64,000 nt of DNA from Terrimicrobium sacchariphilum (GCF_001613545.1 NZ_BDCO01000002.1:868001-932000); one strand, 5' to 3'; counted from the first letter of the stretch, positions 43,340 to 52,023 are shown. The notes: generated by a model from the letters alone, not told the origin. Numbers and translations: made by a program.

Positions 43340-43837
43340 GAATGCCTTTTTACAGAAGGTCGCAAAGGACACAAAGGGGGAGGCCGCAAAGGCAGGGTTG
43401 AACAGAAGGAAGCGAAGGTAGCTAAGGGATGGGCGTAAACCGGAGATGACGGGGCGCTGGGGATGTCGGTGGCGCGGGGCGATTGCGGGGAGAAGGCATT
43501 TTTTACAGAAGGTCGCAAAGGACACAAAGGGGGAGGCCGCAAAGGCAGGGTTGAACAGAAGGAAGCGAAGGTAGCTAAGGGATGGGCGTAAACCGGGGAC
43601 AGCGGGGCGCTGGGGATGCCGGTGGCGCGGGGCGATTGCGGGGAGAAGGCAGGTTTACGGAACGTCGCGAGGGTCACAAAGGGGTGGCGGTAAAGGCAGG
43701 AGTGAATAGAAGAAGCTAAGGGAAGGCGGCAAAGGCAGGGGACCGAGCAGAGGGTAGCGCGGGGAGCTGGAGCAAGGGAGGCGGTGTTATCTTTCCCGGG
43801 TTTGTCTAAGTGCTCGCCTAAGGAGGGGGGCTGGAGG
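43340..43837. other. Intergenic, repeat-filled
   Basis: About 500 bases after the AraC gene are filled by the 153-base tandem repeat described separately. A long leftward frame exists here only because the repeat unit, with a length divisible by three, lacks stops; it is not a gene. Confidence 0.6.
43351..43740. repeat. 153-base tandem repeat, two close copies and a degenerate third
   Basis: TACAGAAGGTCGCAAAGGAC begins at 43351 and again at 43504, a period of 153 bases; the two units differ at only a few positions (for example ...CCGGAGATGACGGGG versus CCGGGGACAGCGGGG). A third, diverged copy starts at 43656 (TACGGAACGTCGCGAGGGTC) and fades out by about 43740. The CAGAAGGTCGCAAAG core belongs to a family of short dispersed repeats also present at 44397, 45312 and 46425. 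Confidence 0.85.
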
Positions 43838-44302
43838 ATGATGCGAGCCGCTATGAGAAATCGAGTGCTCGTGAGTCTGGCGGCGGTTTGCCTGGGATGG
43901 GGGGCCGGGCTGGGCGGAGCGCGGGGGGACGATCTGGCGCGGGATGTGGAGCGGGCGGAGGTGATTTTCACGGCTTCGTACGATCGGGACAGGGACCCGC
44001 AACTGCGGGTGGAGCAGGTGCTTTTTTGCGTGGAGCCTCCTCTCGGGCAGATCGCTCTCACTCAGGGAATGGATACGCTGCTGTACCGGCTCCGGCAGTA
44101 CTTTCCCGAGTCTTCCGGCGGGATGCAGCGGTATGTGGTGTTTGCGCGAATGCCGAAAGGGGATGCTTCCTGGCGGGTGCCTTTTGCGATGGTGCGGGAG
44201 TACGGTTTGGATGACGGGCGGTTTTGTGTTTCGCGCAATGAGCATACCGTCGCGGAGCTTTTGCGCTTCATCGAGAAACGGAAGAAGGCGGACGGGGTGT
44301 GA
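43838..44302 (+). CDS. Small secreted protein of unknown function
   Basis: The 154-residue product from ATG 43838 (AAGGAGG about ten bases upstream) has a basic start MMRAAMRNRVLVSLAAVCLG and cleavage near ARG. The mature part reads VERAEVIFTASYDRDRDPQL, with a FARMPKGDASWRVPF stretch and a final helix HTVAELLRFIEKRKK. No family is recognised. Relatives of the dispersed repeat flank it on both sides. Confidence 0.6.
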   Translation: MMRAAMRNRVLVSLAAVCLGWGAGLGGARGDDLARDVERAEVIFTASYDRDRDPQLRVEQVLFCVEPPLGQIALTQGMDTLLYRLRQYFPESSGGMQRYVVFARMPKGDASWRVPFAMVREYGLDDGRFCVSRNEHTVAELLRFIEKRKKADGV

Positions 44303-44396
44303 TGGCGGAGGAGGGAGACGCTGGTTTTCAGACAAGGGCAAAGGCGGACGTGGGAAGTTTTTTGAGGAGGGGGCTGAACGTGGGGGGAGGCTTTTT

Positions 44397-44410
44397 TTAC
44401 GGAGGGTCGC
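44397..44410. repeat. Diverged copy of the dispersed CAGAAGGTCGCAAAG repeat
   Basis: TTACGGAGGGTCGC follows a run of seven T residues about 95 bases after the preceding stop codon. It aligns with the core of the 153-base unit with three changes. Confidence 0.45.
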
Positions 44411-44552
44411 GGAGGAGACGCTGGGAGGTCGGATGGAGGTGGAGAGGGCAGGGTTCAACAGTTTGACGATCTCCGGGGTTTGCATGGGCGGGGGAATGGG
44501 TGGATGATGGGGACACTCCCCCTGAAATTTTTACCTTCCCCTCGTGTCTGCC

Positions 44553-45305
44553 ATGCGCTGCCGCATTTCTTTCTCCACGTCTCACCGGGCCTTTACGCTT
44601 CTGGAGCTGCTTGCCGCTGTGGCGATCATCGGGGCGCTGGCGGCGATCCTGCTGCCTTCGCTGGGAGTGGTGCGCAATGCGGCGGATGGCGGGCGGTGTG
44701 TCTCAAACCTGCGGAACATCGCGCTGGCTTTCAAGTCGTACGCGCAGGACAACGACGGCTACCTGCCCGCGCCGCGCTATGCGAATCCCGGCACGCCGAC
44801 GAGCAATCCCAATCCCCTGGGATCGACGTGGCAGCTGGAGCTGGCGCCGTACACGACGGGGCCGCTGAAGGCTAATAATATCTACCGGCTGAAGGAGGTG
44901 CCGATCGGCCGCAATGCCCAGATCTGCCCGACGTACCTGAAGATGTTTCCCTCGCAGACGGCGATGCGCGACAGCGGGCTGAACGCGGCGGGGTACGGGA
45001 TGAATATCAACCTGAACGTGAGCGGGCAGGACATCAACTTTGGCGGGCGGATTTACAACCGCTTCAAGGAGATCAGCATCATGCGCCCGGCGACCTCGAT
45101 CATCGTGGGGGACAGCGCGGACTACCATATCGACTGTCGCACGGGGACATGGCAATACGCCGCGCCGACCTCGACGAAACCCGACGGGTGCAACTCGGGC
45201 GCGCCGCTGCGGCACAAGGGGAAGGCAAACTACCTCTTTGCCGACGGCCACGTGGAGACGCTCACGCCGGACCAGGCGCTGCCGCTGCTACAGTTCAATC
45301 CCTGA
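44553..45305 (+). CDS. Pseudopilin-like protein with prepilin signal and DG motif
   Basis: The 250-residue product has the prepilin signal R-AFTLLELLAAVAIIGALAAI (Glu at +5 of the mature chain), the NLRNIALAFKSYAQDNDGYLP segment, and a C-terminal RHKGKANYLFADGHVETL, the H-x9-DG motif common in Verrucomicrobia pseudopilins. Start is ATG 44553; a GTG nine bases earlier is possible. It stands alone, away from secretion genes. A dispersed repeat copy begins six bases past its stop. Confidence 0.85.
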   Translation: MRCRISFSTSHRAFTLLELLAAVAIIGALAAILLPSLGVVRNAADGGRCVSNLRNIALAFKSYAQDNDGYLPAPRYANPGTPTSNPNPLGSTWQLELAPYTTGPLKANNIYRLKEVPIGRNAQICPTYLKMFPSQTAMRDSGLNAAGYGMNINLNVSGQDINFGGRIYNRFKEISIMRPATSIIVGDSADYHIDCRTGTWQYAAPTSTKPDGCNSGAPLRHKGKANYLFADGHVETLTPDQALPLLQFNP

Positions 45306-45311
45306 GATTTT

Positions 45312-45330
45312 TGCAGAAGGTCGCAAAGGG
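45312..45330. repeat. Copy of the dispersed CAGAAGGTCGCAAAG repeat
   Basis: TGCAGAAGGTCGCAAAGGG matches the core of the 153-base tandem unit almost exactly and begins six bases after the pseudopilin stop codon. Confidence 0.65.
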
Positions 45331-45386
45331 AGGCATCCCGCTGAAATGAGTGGGAAAAGGAGGGAAAGAATTGCGAACGTGGAGGA

Positions 45387-45872
45387 ATGAAACCCTTTTC
45401 AAAAATCCTCAAGGTAAAGTTGCTCCAATTGGGAGACTATGTGGCGATCCCTCGATTCGATGGACGTTACGTGCATGCGCGAATCTACAAAGGTGCCGTC
45501 GGCATCTTTTCCGGTCGGCACGATGAGCCTCAAGCATTGGAGCGACTCTTGGGAAAAACGCCGAGAAAGTTTTACTATTACTGTTCCCTGCCAGGCGGTC
45601 GGTACCAGAAGGATTGGGTCTTTATTGGGCGCGTTCCGTTTGAGGACGCTGAAGCGATGTGGCCTCCGGCCATGTCGACGACGGATGGAATCTACAAAAC
45701 AAAGCCCCAGGTCTATTGGAAGGGCGGTTTTATGGACGTTACGGAGGAGGAGTTGAAAGGAAAACAACCATGGATTGTCCATGGATTCACTGCCCTTCAG
45801 GAGGTCGTTTCTGGAACCTATAAAGATCCCTGGAAAAAACTGCGCCGACGACCCGCCGACTCTCCTGCGTAA
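45387..45872 (+). CDS. Imm26-like immunity protein
   Basis: The 161-residue cytoplasmic protein begins with LLQLGDYVAIPRFDGRYVHAR, which resembles the opening strand pair of Imm26 polymorphic-toxin immunity proteins (GD.faIPl.dGrY..gri). FYYYCSLPGG and a WKGGFMDVTEEEL stretch follow. No toxin gene lies beside it, so it would be an orphan immunity protein. Base composition is more A/T-rich than its neighbours. The assignment is tentative. Confidence 0.5.
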   Translation: MKPFSKILKVKLLQLGDYVAIPRFDGRYVHARIYKGAVGIFSGRHDEPQALERLLGKTPRKFYYYCSLPGGRYQKDWVFIGRVPFEDAEAMWPPAMSTTDGIYKTKPQVYWKGGFMDVTEEELKGKQPWIVHGFTALQEVVSGTYKDPWKKLRRRPADSPA

Positions 45873-46031
45873 CGATGCCGCCGGCAACCGCTCCGCCGCA
45901 TCCGTTCTGGAATATCAGATAAGGCTCCCGGAGCCAGACGGGAAAGCTCGCGCTGGTGAAACAATGGAACCCGCCGCGGTGAGGAATATCCTGCATCACC
46001 ACCCCGTCCTACTCGCCAGCTGAAATATCGA

Positions 46032-46206
46032 CTCTAGAGCAGATTAAATCCATCTGTAGCCACAGTTCGGCGGCGGCGCGGGCCGTCCTGGCGCGTTGGT
46101 CGCCTGGGCAGTATGTATCCATACAGCCTCGTCGCAACCGCCACACCATGTCGACGCGCGGCGCTCACCGATCAGCGACTACATCTTTATTTAAACCGCT
46201 CTAAAG
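46032..46206. mobile_element. MITE-like element with about 30-base terminal inverted repeats
   Basis: The left end CTCTAGAGCAGATTAAAT (46032-46049) matches the reverse complement of ATTTAAACCGCTCTAAAG (46189-46206) at 15 of 18 positions. The match extends inward to 22 of 30. The 175-base element has no coding capacity. No target-site duplication is evident. A transposase-like remnant begins 55 bases to the right, so it may be a decayed IS end pair instead. Confidence 0.5.
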
Positions 46207-46260
46207 ACACTCCGCTAAAATGAATGGGTAAAGAGGGATGGATCGGGGAGGCTTTTTGGG

Positions 46261-46400
46261 ATGGAAAGCACGCAATTATTCGAGACGGCGCTGGGGTTGA
46301 GCGGAGGGTGGAAGGCGGTGAGGAGCGAGTTTTCCGTGGTTCAATTTTCCGACAGCCGGGGAAGGGCGATCCGCTGCGAGCTGATCCGCTGCAACCGGGA
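46261..46400 (+). pseudogene. Truncated ISL3-type transposase N-terminus
   Basis: The frame from ATG 46261 begins MESTQLFETALGLSGGWKAV and RSEFS, close to the conserved opening of ISL3 (IS204/IS1001/IS1165) transposases (LFE.ALGL..PW.V...FD). After about 45 residues the similarity stops and the frame runs into a dispersed repeat. No zinc-binding or DDE region follows, so this is a remnant. Confidence 0.45.
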
Positions 46401-46424
46401 GAATGAGCCGCAGGAAGACGCTTT

Positions 46425-46444
46425 TTACCAGAAGGCCGCAAGGG
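46425..46444. repeat. Copy of the dispersed repeat
   Basis: TTACCAGAAGGCCGCAAGGG, preceded by five T residues, matches the repeat core with few changes. Confidence 0.5.
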
Positions 46445-46770
46445 TTTGGCCGTGGGGCTTCGTTGCCGGCTCGCCTTTTTCGCGTGGCGCGGCGGTATTT
46501 TTCATTGCGTCGTGTCCTCTTCGCAGAACGCCATGTCTTCGCAGGGTTGGCTCCGGCTGTTATCGCGGACTCGGCTCTGTTCCTGTAAGGTCTTGAAGCG
46601 GTGCGGGGTGCGGTGGGTGCGACGCGGGGTGGCATGGTTTCTGCGCAGTCGGAAAACTGAACTACGGGAGACTTGCGGTCTTTGCCCGTTTCCCCGGGCA
46701 GGGGATGGCGAATGAGATTCGTTCTCGGGGCAGAGTGGGGTTTTTCGGGGGTGGGGTGACTTAGAGATTG

Positions 46771-46787
46771 CATTAGGAATGCTAATG
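46771..46787. promoter_or_regulatory. Dyad upstream of the small coupled gene pair
   Basis: CATTAG-GAATG-CTAATG is a perfect six-base inverted repeat with a five-base spacer, 47 bases before the ATG at 46835. Its position suits an operator. Confidence 0.4.
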
Positions 46788-46834
46788 TGTGTAAGTGGGA
46801 TTGTCTTAGTAGGAGTTCATCCCCCTTTTGTTCT

Positions 46835-47047
46835 ATGAAGACCAGTGACCTGGCGCCTGTCTGGGCTGTCTGTCGCCACCTCGGAGCGGCGACGGGGGTG
46901 GATGTTGCCTATGCGGGCGATGAGGGGCGCGGGTGGCGGCTGCGGTCTTGCGGCGGGCCGGGAGCGCGTGTGATGGCCCGGTGGGTGATCGAAGCGCAGG
47001 ACGATTTTTCTTTGGCGAAGAGTACGACGACGAGGAGGTCACCATGA
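46835..47047 (+). CDS. Small protein coupled to a MafI-like gene
   Basis: The 70-residue product from ATG 46835 reads MKTSDLAPVWAVCRHLGAA and VDVAYAGDEGRGWRLRSCGG. It is soluble, with no recognised family. Its TGA overlaps the ATG of the next gene (ATGA), and a dyad lies upstream. That arrangement is the main evidence for coding. It could be a partner or leader peptide of the following gene. Confidence 0.45.
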   Translation: MKTSDLAPVWAVCRHLGAATGVDVAYAGDEGRGWRLRSCGGPGARVMARWVIEAQDDFSLAKSTTTRRSP

Positions 47048-47358
47048 GCGAGACAATGAATGAGTACGAGATGACCCGCGCGCAACTGGCTGATTTGGTG
47101 GAGGAGACGCAGGGCTGTCTCTCGACTGAGGAGCTGGCGACGGTGCGCGGGTATCTGGAGCACGGGGAGTGCGGGCTGGCGTTTGAGCATCTGTGCGATG
47201 CGCTGCGAGGAGGGACGCGGGAAATCTCGCCGCGGCAGTACGCCCGGCTGGAGCGGCTGGGTATTCGCATGGAGATCGACAGCATGGAGTGGCTGGGGCT
47301 GCCGCATGGCCGCCGCTGGCACGTGCGGGAGTTTCGGCAGAGGCCGACGGTTCTTTAG
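47044..47358 (+). CDS. MafI-like immunity protein
   Basis: The 104-residue protein reads TRAQLADLVEETQGCLSTEE, VRGYLEHGECGLAFEHLCDAL and then ISPRQYARLERLGIRM. The order LS.eEl..vr.yldhgEyGlAle.L.d and IS...y..l..lg..M is that of MafI-family immunity proteins, which neutralise polymorphic toxins in Neisseria and elsewhere. No toxin gene adjoins it. The start overlaps the preceding gene by ATGA, and a terminator follows about 80 bases after the stop. Confidence 0.6.
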   Translation: MSETMNEYEMTRAQLADLVEETQGCLSTEELATVRGYLEHGECGLAFEHLCDALRGGTREISPRQYARLERLGIRMEIDSMEWLGLPHGRRWHVREFRQRPTVL

Positions 47359-47816
47359 TGGGGGAACGTGGCGCGGCGGAGCGATACCGCCGCGCCTCGA
47401 GATTTCCTCCCCCGGAGCCGAGCCTGCGGGCTGGTTCCCCGGCGCGGTGCATTTCGGCGGGCGCTGGTTTTTTCTATGAGCGAAACGAATCTTCCGGCGG
47501 TGGTGAGGGTGCTGTGTCGGTCGCTTGGGCGAGATGTTGCAGCCTCATCGTGGCATAGCGCCCCGGCGTTCGCCGATTGCTGGAGATATTGTGATTTTTA
47601 AGCCGCTCCCGAGCAGGGAGGCGGGTTGCGCGGGAGTTTGGGCGGGGCGAGCAGGCTTCCCGGCGGCAGGGGAGCTGAGGCGCGAGGTCGTGAATCGGCG
47701 CGGGGGGAGATTCCCCCGGCGGACGGTCTGGTCAATGCGCTGGTCTTCAGACGTCCACCACGGTGAAACGCCCTTATTTTGCACCCACCGGTCAGTTGAT
47801 CGCTTAGTTAGCGTTC
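47359..47816. other. Intergenic, about 460 bases between convergent units
   Basis: It starts with a terminator (47439-47473). The remainder separates the MafI-like gene from the 3' end of the leftward mannosidase. Small frames such as 47476-47601 exist but have no supporting features. Confidence 0.45.
47439..47473 (+). terminator. Intrinsic terminator after the MafI-like gene
   Basis: CCGGCGC (47439-47445) pairs with GCGCTGG (47461-47467) with one G-U pair and a 15-base loop, followed by six T residues (47468-47473). Confidence 0.6.
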
Positions 47817-50800
47817 CTATTGCCGTCCGGCCGGATCGGGGAGGTGCGATGCCCGTACTTTCAGAGTTTTGATCTCAAATGGCCGGAAGGAGATTTCCAC
47901 GCTGTTTCCGGTGACGGGCAGCTCGGCAATATCGTCTTCGAGCAGGTTGGTGATCCATACGCTCTGCGGAGTGGAGGAAAAGGAGAGTGCGCCAAAGCCT
48001 GCGGTGCCTTCGGCTTCATAGAGACGGACGATGTAGTCGGCGGGTGTGGATGCCGGTTTGATGCTCTCGACGACGACATGGGGAATGTCGATCTGGAAGA
48101 GGGAGTTGCGGGCGGGTCCGCTGCCGGAGGTGGGAGCGATGTTGAATTCGTAGGCCGGACGAATGACGCTTTCGGTCGAGAAGCCGCCGGCGTGCGGGAG
48201 CAGGGCGTAGCGGAAGCGATGTTTTCCGGAGTCGCCTCGCGGATCGGGATGGCATCCTCCCTTGAGCAGGGAGAGCCGCATCTCGGCGCCCCGGACAGAG
48301 ATCCCGTATTTGCAGTCGTTGAGGAGCGCCACGCCGTAGCGGGACTCGGAGAGATCCGTCCACTTGTGCTGGCAGACCTCAAACATGGCGCGCTCCTGGG
48401 TGGTGTTGCGCGTGGTCGGTCGGACGACATGGCCGAACTGAGTCTCCTGCCGTGCCGAAGCGACGTTGAGATTCAGGCCAAAGGCCGCCTTGAGCAGGCA
48501 ATGGCGCTCGCGCCACTCGACGAGGGTGTCGAACTCCACCAGCTTGCTGTGGGCATGAAAGATCATATCCTGATGGAGGCTGGAGTGCTGGCCGATCTGG
48601 TATGTGGTGCGGATGCGGAACTGCAATGGCCCGTCACAAACGACCTCGCGGTGGAGGACGCGAGTCTCCAGTCGCAATTTCAACGACTGGTCGTCGTCGA
48701 TGTCCCAGTTATCCCACATGACGGGGACGTCTTCTCCTGAAAGAAGGGCATTCAGGGGCAGCGAGCCTCTTCGGAGTTCCCGGCGGCATTCCTTATCCCA
48801 GAGGGAATCGATATACCCGTGCGCGTCGAATGTTGCCTGCAACAGAGGCGTATCGAGGCTTTGTTCGGTGAAGACAAAGGGTGAGGGGTGTACGGCGGGC
48901 GAGCCATCGACGAGTTCCAGACTCGCGGATCCCAAGGCGGGAAGAACGATGCCGCGGACGGATGTTTCGACTCGTCCTTCCAGGTCGTTTGTTTGCTGGA
49001 CGAGAATGCCCTCGCCATGAGGCTGCGCGCCGGCAGGCAGGTCGTGCAGGAGGAGCGTCCCGCTTCTCGGCCAGTTTAGACTGTTCCAAAGTGTGAGATG
49101 ACCGGAGCGGGGCTGCCCGGCGATCTGCTCCAGGGCGGCGGAGGCTTTCGCGTGAAGCTGGGAGAGCTCCGCCATGGCCCGGTCGTGGACCTCGGGGATG
49201 GAGGTGCCCGGAAGGATGTCGTGAAATTGGTTGATGAGGAGAGTGTCCCAGAGGGCGTCGATTGCCGCCGGGTCGGCCTTTCCGGGGAGGGCGACCGAGA
49301 GAAACTCGAGCTCGCGAAGGAGGAGTTCCGCCTTGCGGTTGCCGCGCTTGAGGGCGTGCATCTGGGTCAGCGTGCCGCGGTGTCCCTCGAAGTAGAGTTC
49401 GCCACTGTAGGATGGGAGCTTTCGCGACGAGGCCGCGAGCTCCTGCATGAACTGGCTGACGGTGGTGTGGAGGCCGCGCGGGCAGCCCTCCGTGTCCCGG
49501 CATCTGGCGGCCATTTCGATCATCTCAAAAGTGGGTCCGCCTCCGCCGTCACCGTACCCGTAGGAAATCAGCCTCCGGTCGTTGACCTCCTTGTGAAGGA
49601 TGTAGTTTTCCGTGTGGCGAAAATCGTTGCGGTTTCCGCCATGGAGCTTCTCGATCAAGGTTGCTGGATCGGGGGCGCACTGGGTCTCGTTGAAGTGGAC
49701 GAGCACTTCGCTGCCGTCGATCCCCTGCCAGAGAAAGGTATCGTAGGGAAACGTGTTTGTATCGTTCCAGCTTAGCTTGGTGGTGAGGAAGTAGCGCAGG
49801 CCAAAGCCTGCCATGATCTGCGGGAGGGCGGCGCTATAGCCGAAGGTATCGGGCAGCCAGAAGGTGTCGGGGCGGTAGGCGAAGTGCTCCAGCGTATAGC
49901 GTATGCCCCGGAGGAACTGGCGGATCATTGACTCACCCGAGACGAGATTGCAGTCGCATTCGATCCACATCCCGCCGAGAGGTTCCCAGCGGCCTTCGGC
50001 GATGCGAGCCTTCATCGCGGAGAAGATGGGCGGGTAGTGCACCCTCATCATCTCGGTGTGAAATGGCGCGCTTTGGGCGAAGAGGTATTCGGGATATTGC
50101 TCCATGAGGCTGAGCGCGTTGGAGAAGGTGCGCGCACATTTCCGGATGGTCTCGTCGATCGTCCATGTCCAGGCGGTGTCGATGTGAGAGTGGCCGATCA
50201 GTCCGGCGGTCGGAGCCGAGGCGGTATTGGGGACGTCGAGCAGCTGGCGGAGGATGGCGCGAGTGGTGACGAGGCGCGATGTCCAGAGAGGCTCTTCCAC
50301 ATCATCGGGGTGCTGGTAGACCTCGGCGAAGACCTCCTCCAGGCCGGCGCAAAGGCGGGCTCGGCGAAAGCTGTCGTGAGCCAGCATTTCCACGAGGTCG
50401 TTCACGGCCTTGAGGTCAAAGACAAACTCCCTGACGTCTTCACGGCGGGTCATGGCGCAGACCCCGGCAAACGTGCGGGGAAACCTCTGGCGATAGTGTC
50501 CCTGGGTGCCGGGGGTGTCGAATGGCTGGGTGCCGACGAGGAAATGCCCTGCGTAGCTCTCCAGGGCGATCTGATGTCTCGCGCCAGCGCGGCCTGCCGC
50601 GGTCAGGAGCAGCGTATGGTGATTGCCGCGCGAGGCCGCCTCGGTGCGATGGGTGAAGATGCCGCGAGGAGTCCCGTCGAGCCAGAAGAGCGATTCGTGG
50701 CCATCGGTCGAGGCGCGTAGATAGATCGCATGGCCGTCCCATTCGTCCGGGATGATCCATTCGCCGACAAACCACGCGCTGCCTCCCGGTTCGCCCCAGG

Positions 50801-50972
50801 AGGTGCCTGGCTCGGAGACCAGCCATGTCTCCCAGCCCGTCGGGACGGCGCGCCAGTGCTCCCGGGTTTCCTTCATGCGCACGGGTATGTCCGCGATCTT
50901 GCGAAAGATCAGGTCGGCATAGGTCTCGGCGAGCCTGCGCGCCTTGATCAGGATGGAATTGGCGACGAGCAT
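47817..50972 (-). CDS. GH38 alpha-mannosidase
   Basis: The 1051-residue protein is a full-length glycoside hydrolase family 38 enzyme. After an N-terminal sandwich domain (about 35-180) the catalytic core carries the zinc motif GHSHIDTAWTW (H263, D265) and the nucleophile motif FWLPDTFGYS (D375), which also binds zinc. The C-terminal 450 residues form the mannosidase beta domains. The enzyme removes alpha-linked mannose, with retention, from mannans or glycans. No signal peptide is seen, so it is probably cytoplasmic. It runs leftward behind a PEP-CTERM gene and opposite the main glycosidase operon. Confidence 0.93.
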   Translation of the reverse strand: MLVANSILIKARRLAETYADLIFRKIADIPVRMKETREHWRAVPTGWETWLVSEPGTSWGEPGGSAWFVGEWIIPDEWDGHAIYLRASTDGHESLFWLDGTPRGIFTHRTEAASRGNHHTLLLTAAGRAGARHQIALESYAGHFLVGTQPFDTPGTQGHYRQRFPRTFAGVCAMTRREDVREFVFDLKAVNDLVEMLAHDSFRRARLCAGLEEVFAEVYQHPDDVEEPLWTSRLVTTRAILRQLLDVPNTASAPTAGLIGHSHIDTAWTWTIDETIRKCARTFSNALSLMEQYPEYLFAQSAPFHTEMMRVHYPPIFSAMKARIAEGRWEPLGGMWIECDCNLVSGESMIRQFLRGIRYTLEHFAYRPDTFWLPDTFGYSAALPQIMAGFGLRYFLTTKLSWNDTNTFPYDTFLWQGIDGSEVLVHFNETQCAPDPATLIEKLHGGNRNDFRHTENYILHKEVNDRRLISYGYGDGGGGPTFEMIEMAARCRDTEGCPRGLHTTVSQFMQELAASSRKLPSYSGELYFEGHRGTLTQMHALKRGNRKAELLLRELEFLSVALPGKADPAAIDALWDTLLINQFHDILPGTSIPEVHDRAMAELSQLHAKASAALEQIAGQPRSGHLTLWNSLNWPRSGTLLLHDLPAGAQPHGEGILVQQTNDLEGRVETSVRGIVLPALGSASLELVDGSPAVHPSPFVFTEQSLDTPLLQATFDAHGYIDSLWDKECRRELRRGSLPLNALLSGEDVPVMWDNWDIDDDQSLKLRLETRVLHREVVCDGPLQFRIRTTYQIGQHSSLHQDMIFHAHSKLVEFDTLVEWRERHCLLKAAFGLNLNVASARQETQFGHVVRPTTRNTTQERAMFEVCQHKWTDLSESRYGVALLNDCKYGISVRGAEMRLSLLKGGCHPDPRGDSGKHRFRYALLPHAGGFSTESVIRPAYEFNIAPTSGSGPARNSLFQIDIPHVVVESIKPASTPADYIVRLYEAEGTAGFGALSFSSTPQSVWITNLLEDDIAELPVTGNSVEISFRPFEIKTLKVRASHLPDPAGRQ

Positions 50973-51191
50973 GGTGACGGTTGAGAGGTGGTGGCGGCGG
51001 GTGGCCGTGTCAGCGTGGATGGGGCGGAAGGACTATCGTTTCGCTCTCCGCCGAATTTTCTCCAATCGGGAAACCTCCGCAACATCGGCGGCCGCGTCGC
51101 GCCGCAAAATATCGCGCTCCACGAAAAGACGGGTTGATGACAGTCGCCTCCGCAGCCCAGCCGGAAGTGGTGGGATCACGCTCCCGGAGAG

Positions 51192-51226
51192 GCGGGCAGC
51201 CGGTCCCTGGAGGGCGGCTGCCCGGC
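51192..51226 (-). terminator. GC-rich hairpin after the PEP-CTERM gene
   Basis: GGGCAGCCG (51194-51202) and CGGCTGCCC (51215-51223) form a nine-base-pair stem with a 12-base loop just downstream of the leftward PEP-CTERM gene. No U-tract is present in that direction, so it may act as a stability hairpin that separates this gene from the mannosidase. Confidence 0.4.
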
Positions 51227-51234
51227 GGCGCCGC

Positions 51235-52023
51235 CTAATGCCGGTGGCGCCGGCGAAGAAAGAGAATCCCGCAACCGGCGATCACCAGGGCGATGGCGGT
51301 GGGTTCCGGTACGGCGGTGACCTGGATGCCGTTGAGGATGCTTTGGAACCCGGCGCCGCTCGTCGTGGTATTGAGGAAGGTCAGGTTTCCCAGCGTATCG
51401 GTCTGCACGCGGAGGGTGGTGGAGAATTTCGCATTCTCGTTGGCGTTGGCTCCATTGAAGGCATAGCCGGCGGTCCAGCTGATGCTGCCGCTTTGCGAGC
51501 CTGTGCCGGTGGTGTTCTGAAGCGAAATCGCGCCGGAGTTGTTATTATCGTAAGCGTAAAAGGTGACGAGGTACTCGGTGCTCGCATTGAGTCCCGATAG
51601 CCCGATGGTCATCTTCGGGAGGCCGGTGGTCGTGTCCTTGGAGATGATGAAATCCCGGTAAAGGGCCTGGTAGGTGAACGAGCCATTGTCCGCCGTGGTT
51701 GTCGACCGGTCACGCGAGAGCAGCGTGCCTGTCGCGGAAAGGCTGGTGCCGGCCGCGATGGTGAGGCCCACCGTGCCGCTGGAGAGTGACGTGCTAAGCC
51801 CGGAGAACGAGGTGGTAAAGGGACCGGTGAAATTTGCGTCGTTGATGGCGATGCCATTGTATCCCGCCTCTGTCGGCGAGGCTGATCCTCCCGATGGCTT
51901 GCTATTGAAATCCATGCTTAGCAAAAGCTGCGCCTCGAGGTTGGAGGCGAAGAGGAAGCCGAGCGACAGGGTTACGGTGGCGAGTAAGGCGCGGAAGCGA
52001 GGGGTTCCAGGGGTCTTTTTCAT
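51235..52023 (-). CDS. PEP-CTERM exported protein
   Basis: The 262-residue product from ATG 52023 begins MKKTPGTPRFRALLATVTLS, a signal peptide ending near LEA. The body is Ser/Thr/Gly/Asn-rich with alternating strands, like small jelly-roll domains (MDFNSKPSGGSA opening). The end VPEPTAIALVIAGCGILFL and a basic RRRHRH tail is the PEP-CTERM signal. It is transcribed leftward just before the GH38 gene and may be its surface partner, for example a glycan-binding component; that is inference. Confidence 0.85.
   Translation of the reverse strand: MKKTPGTPRFRALLATVTLSLGFLFASNLEAQLLLSMDFNSKPSGGSASPTEAGYNGIAINDANFTGPFTTSFSGLSTSLSSGTVGLTIAAGTSLSATGTLLSRDRSTTTADNGSFTYQALYRDFIISKDTTTGLPKMTIGLSGLNASTEYLVTFYAYDNNNSGAISLQNTTGTGSQSGSISWTAGYAFNGANANENAKFSTTLRVQTDTLGNLTFLNTTTSGAGFQSILNGIQVTAVPEPTAIALVIAGCGILFLRRRHRH

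Larger units (their letters stand above)
45873..46834. other. Intergenic, about 960 bases, with mobile-element debris
   Basis: No intact gene. It contains a pair of long inverted repeats (46032-46206), a truncated transposase-like start (46261), a dispersed repeat copy (46425-46444) and a dyad at 46771-46787 in front of the next gene. The rest shows no structure that I can support. Confidence 0.5.

Noticed and set aside
41819-43525. 568-codon leftward open frame
   Set aside because: It crosses the terminator region, the AraC gene and the tandem repeat; its repeated SFATFCKK segments come from the DNA repeat.
43285-44061. Leftward frame with internal protein repeats
   Set aside because: The repeats are those of the 153-base DNA unit, whose length is a multiple of three; no signal or domain.
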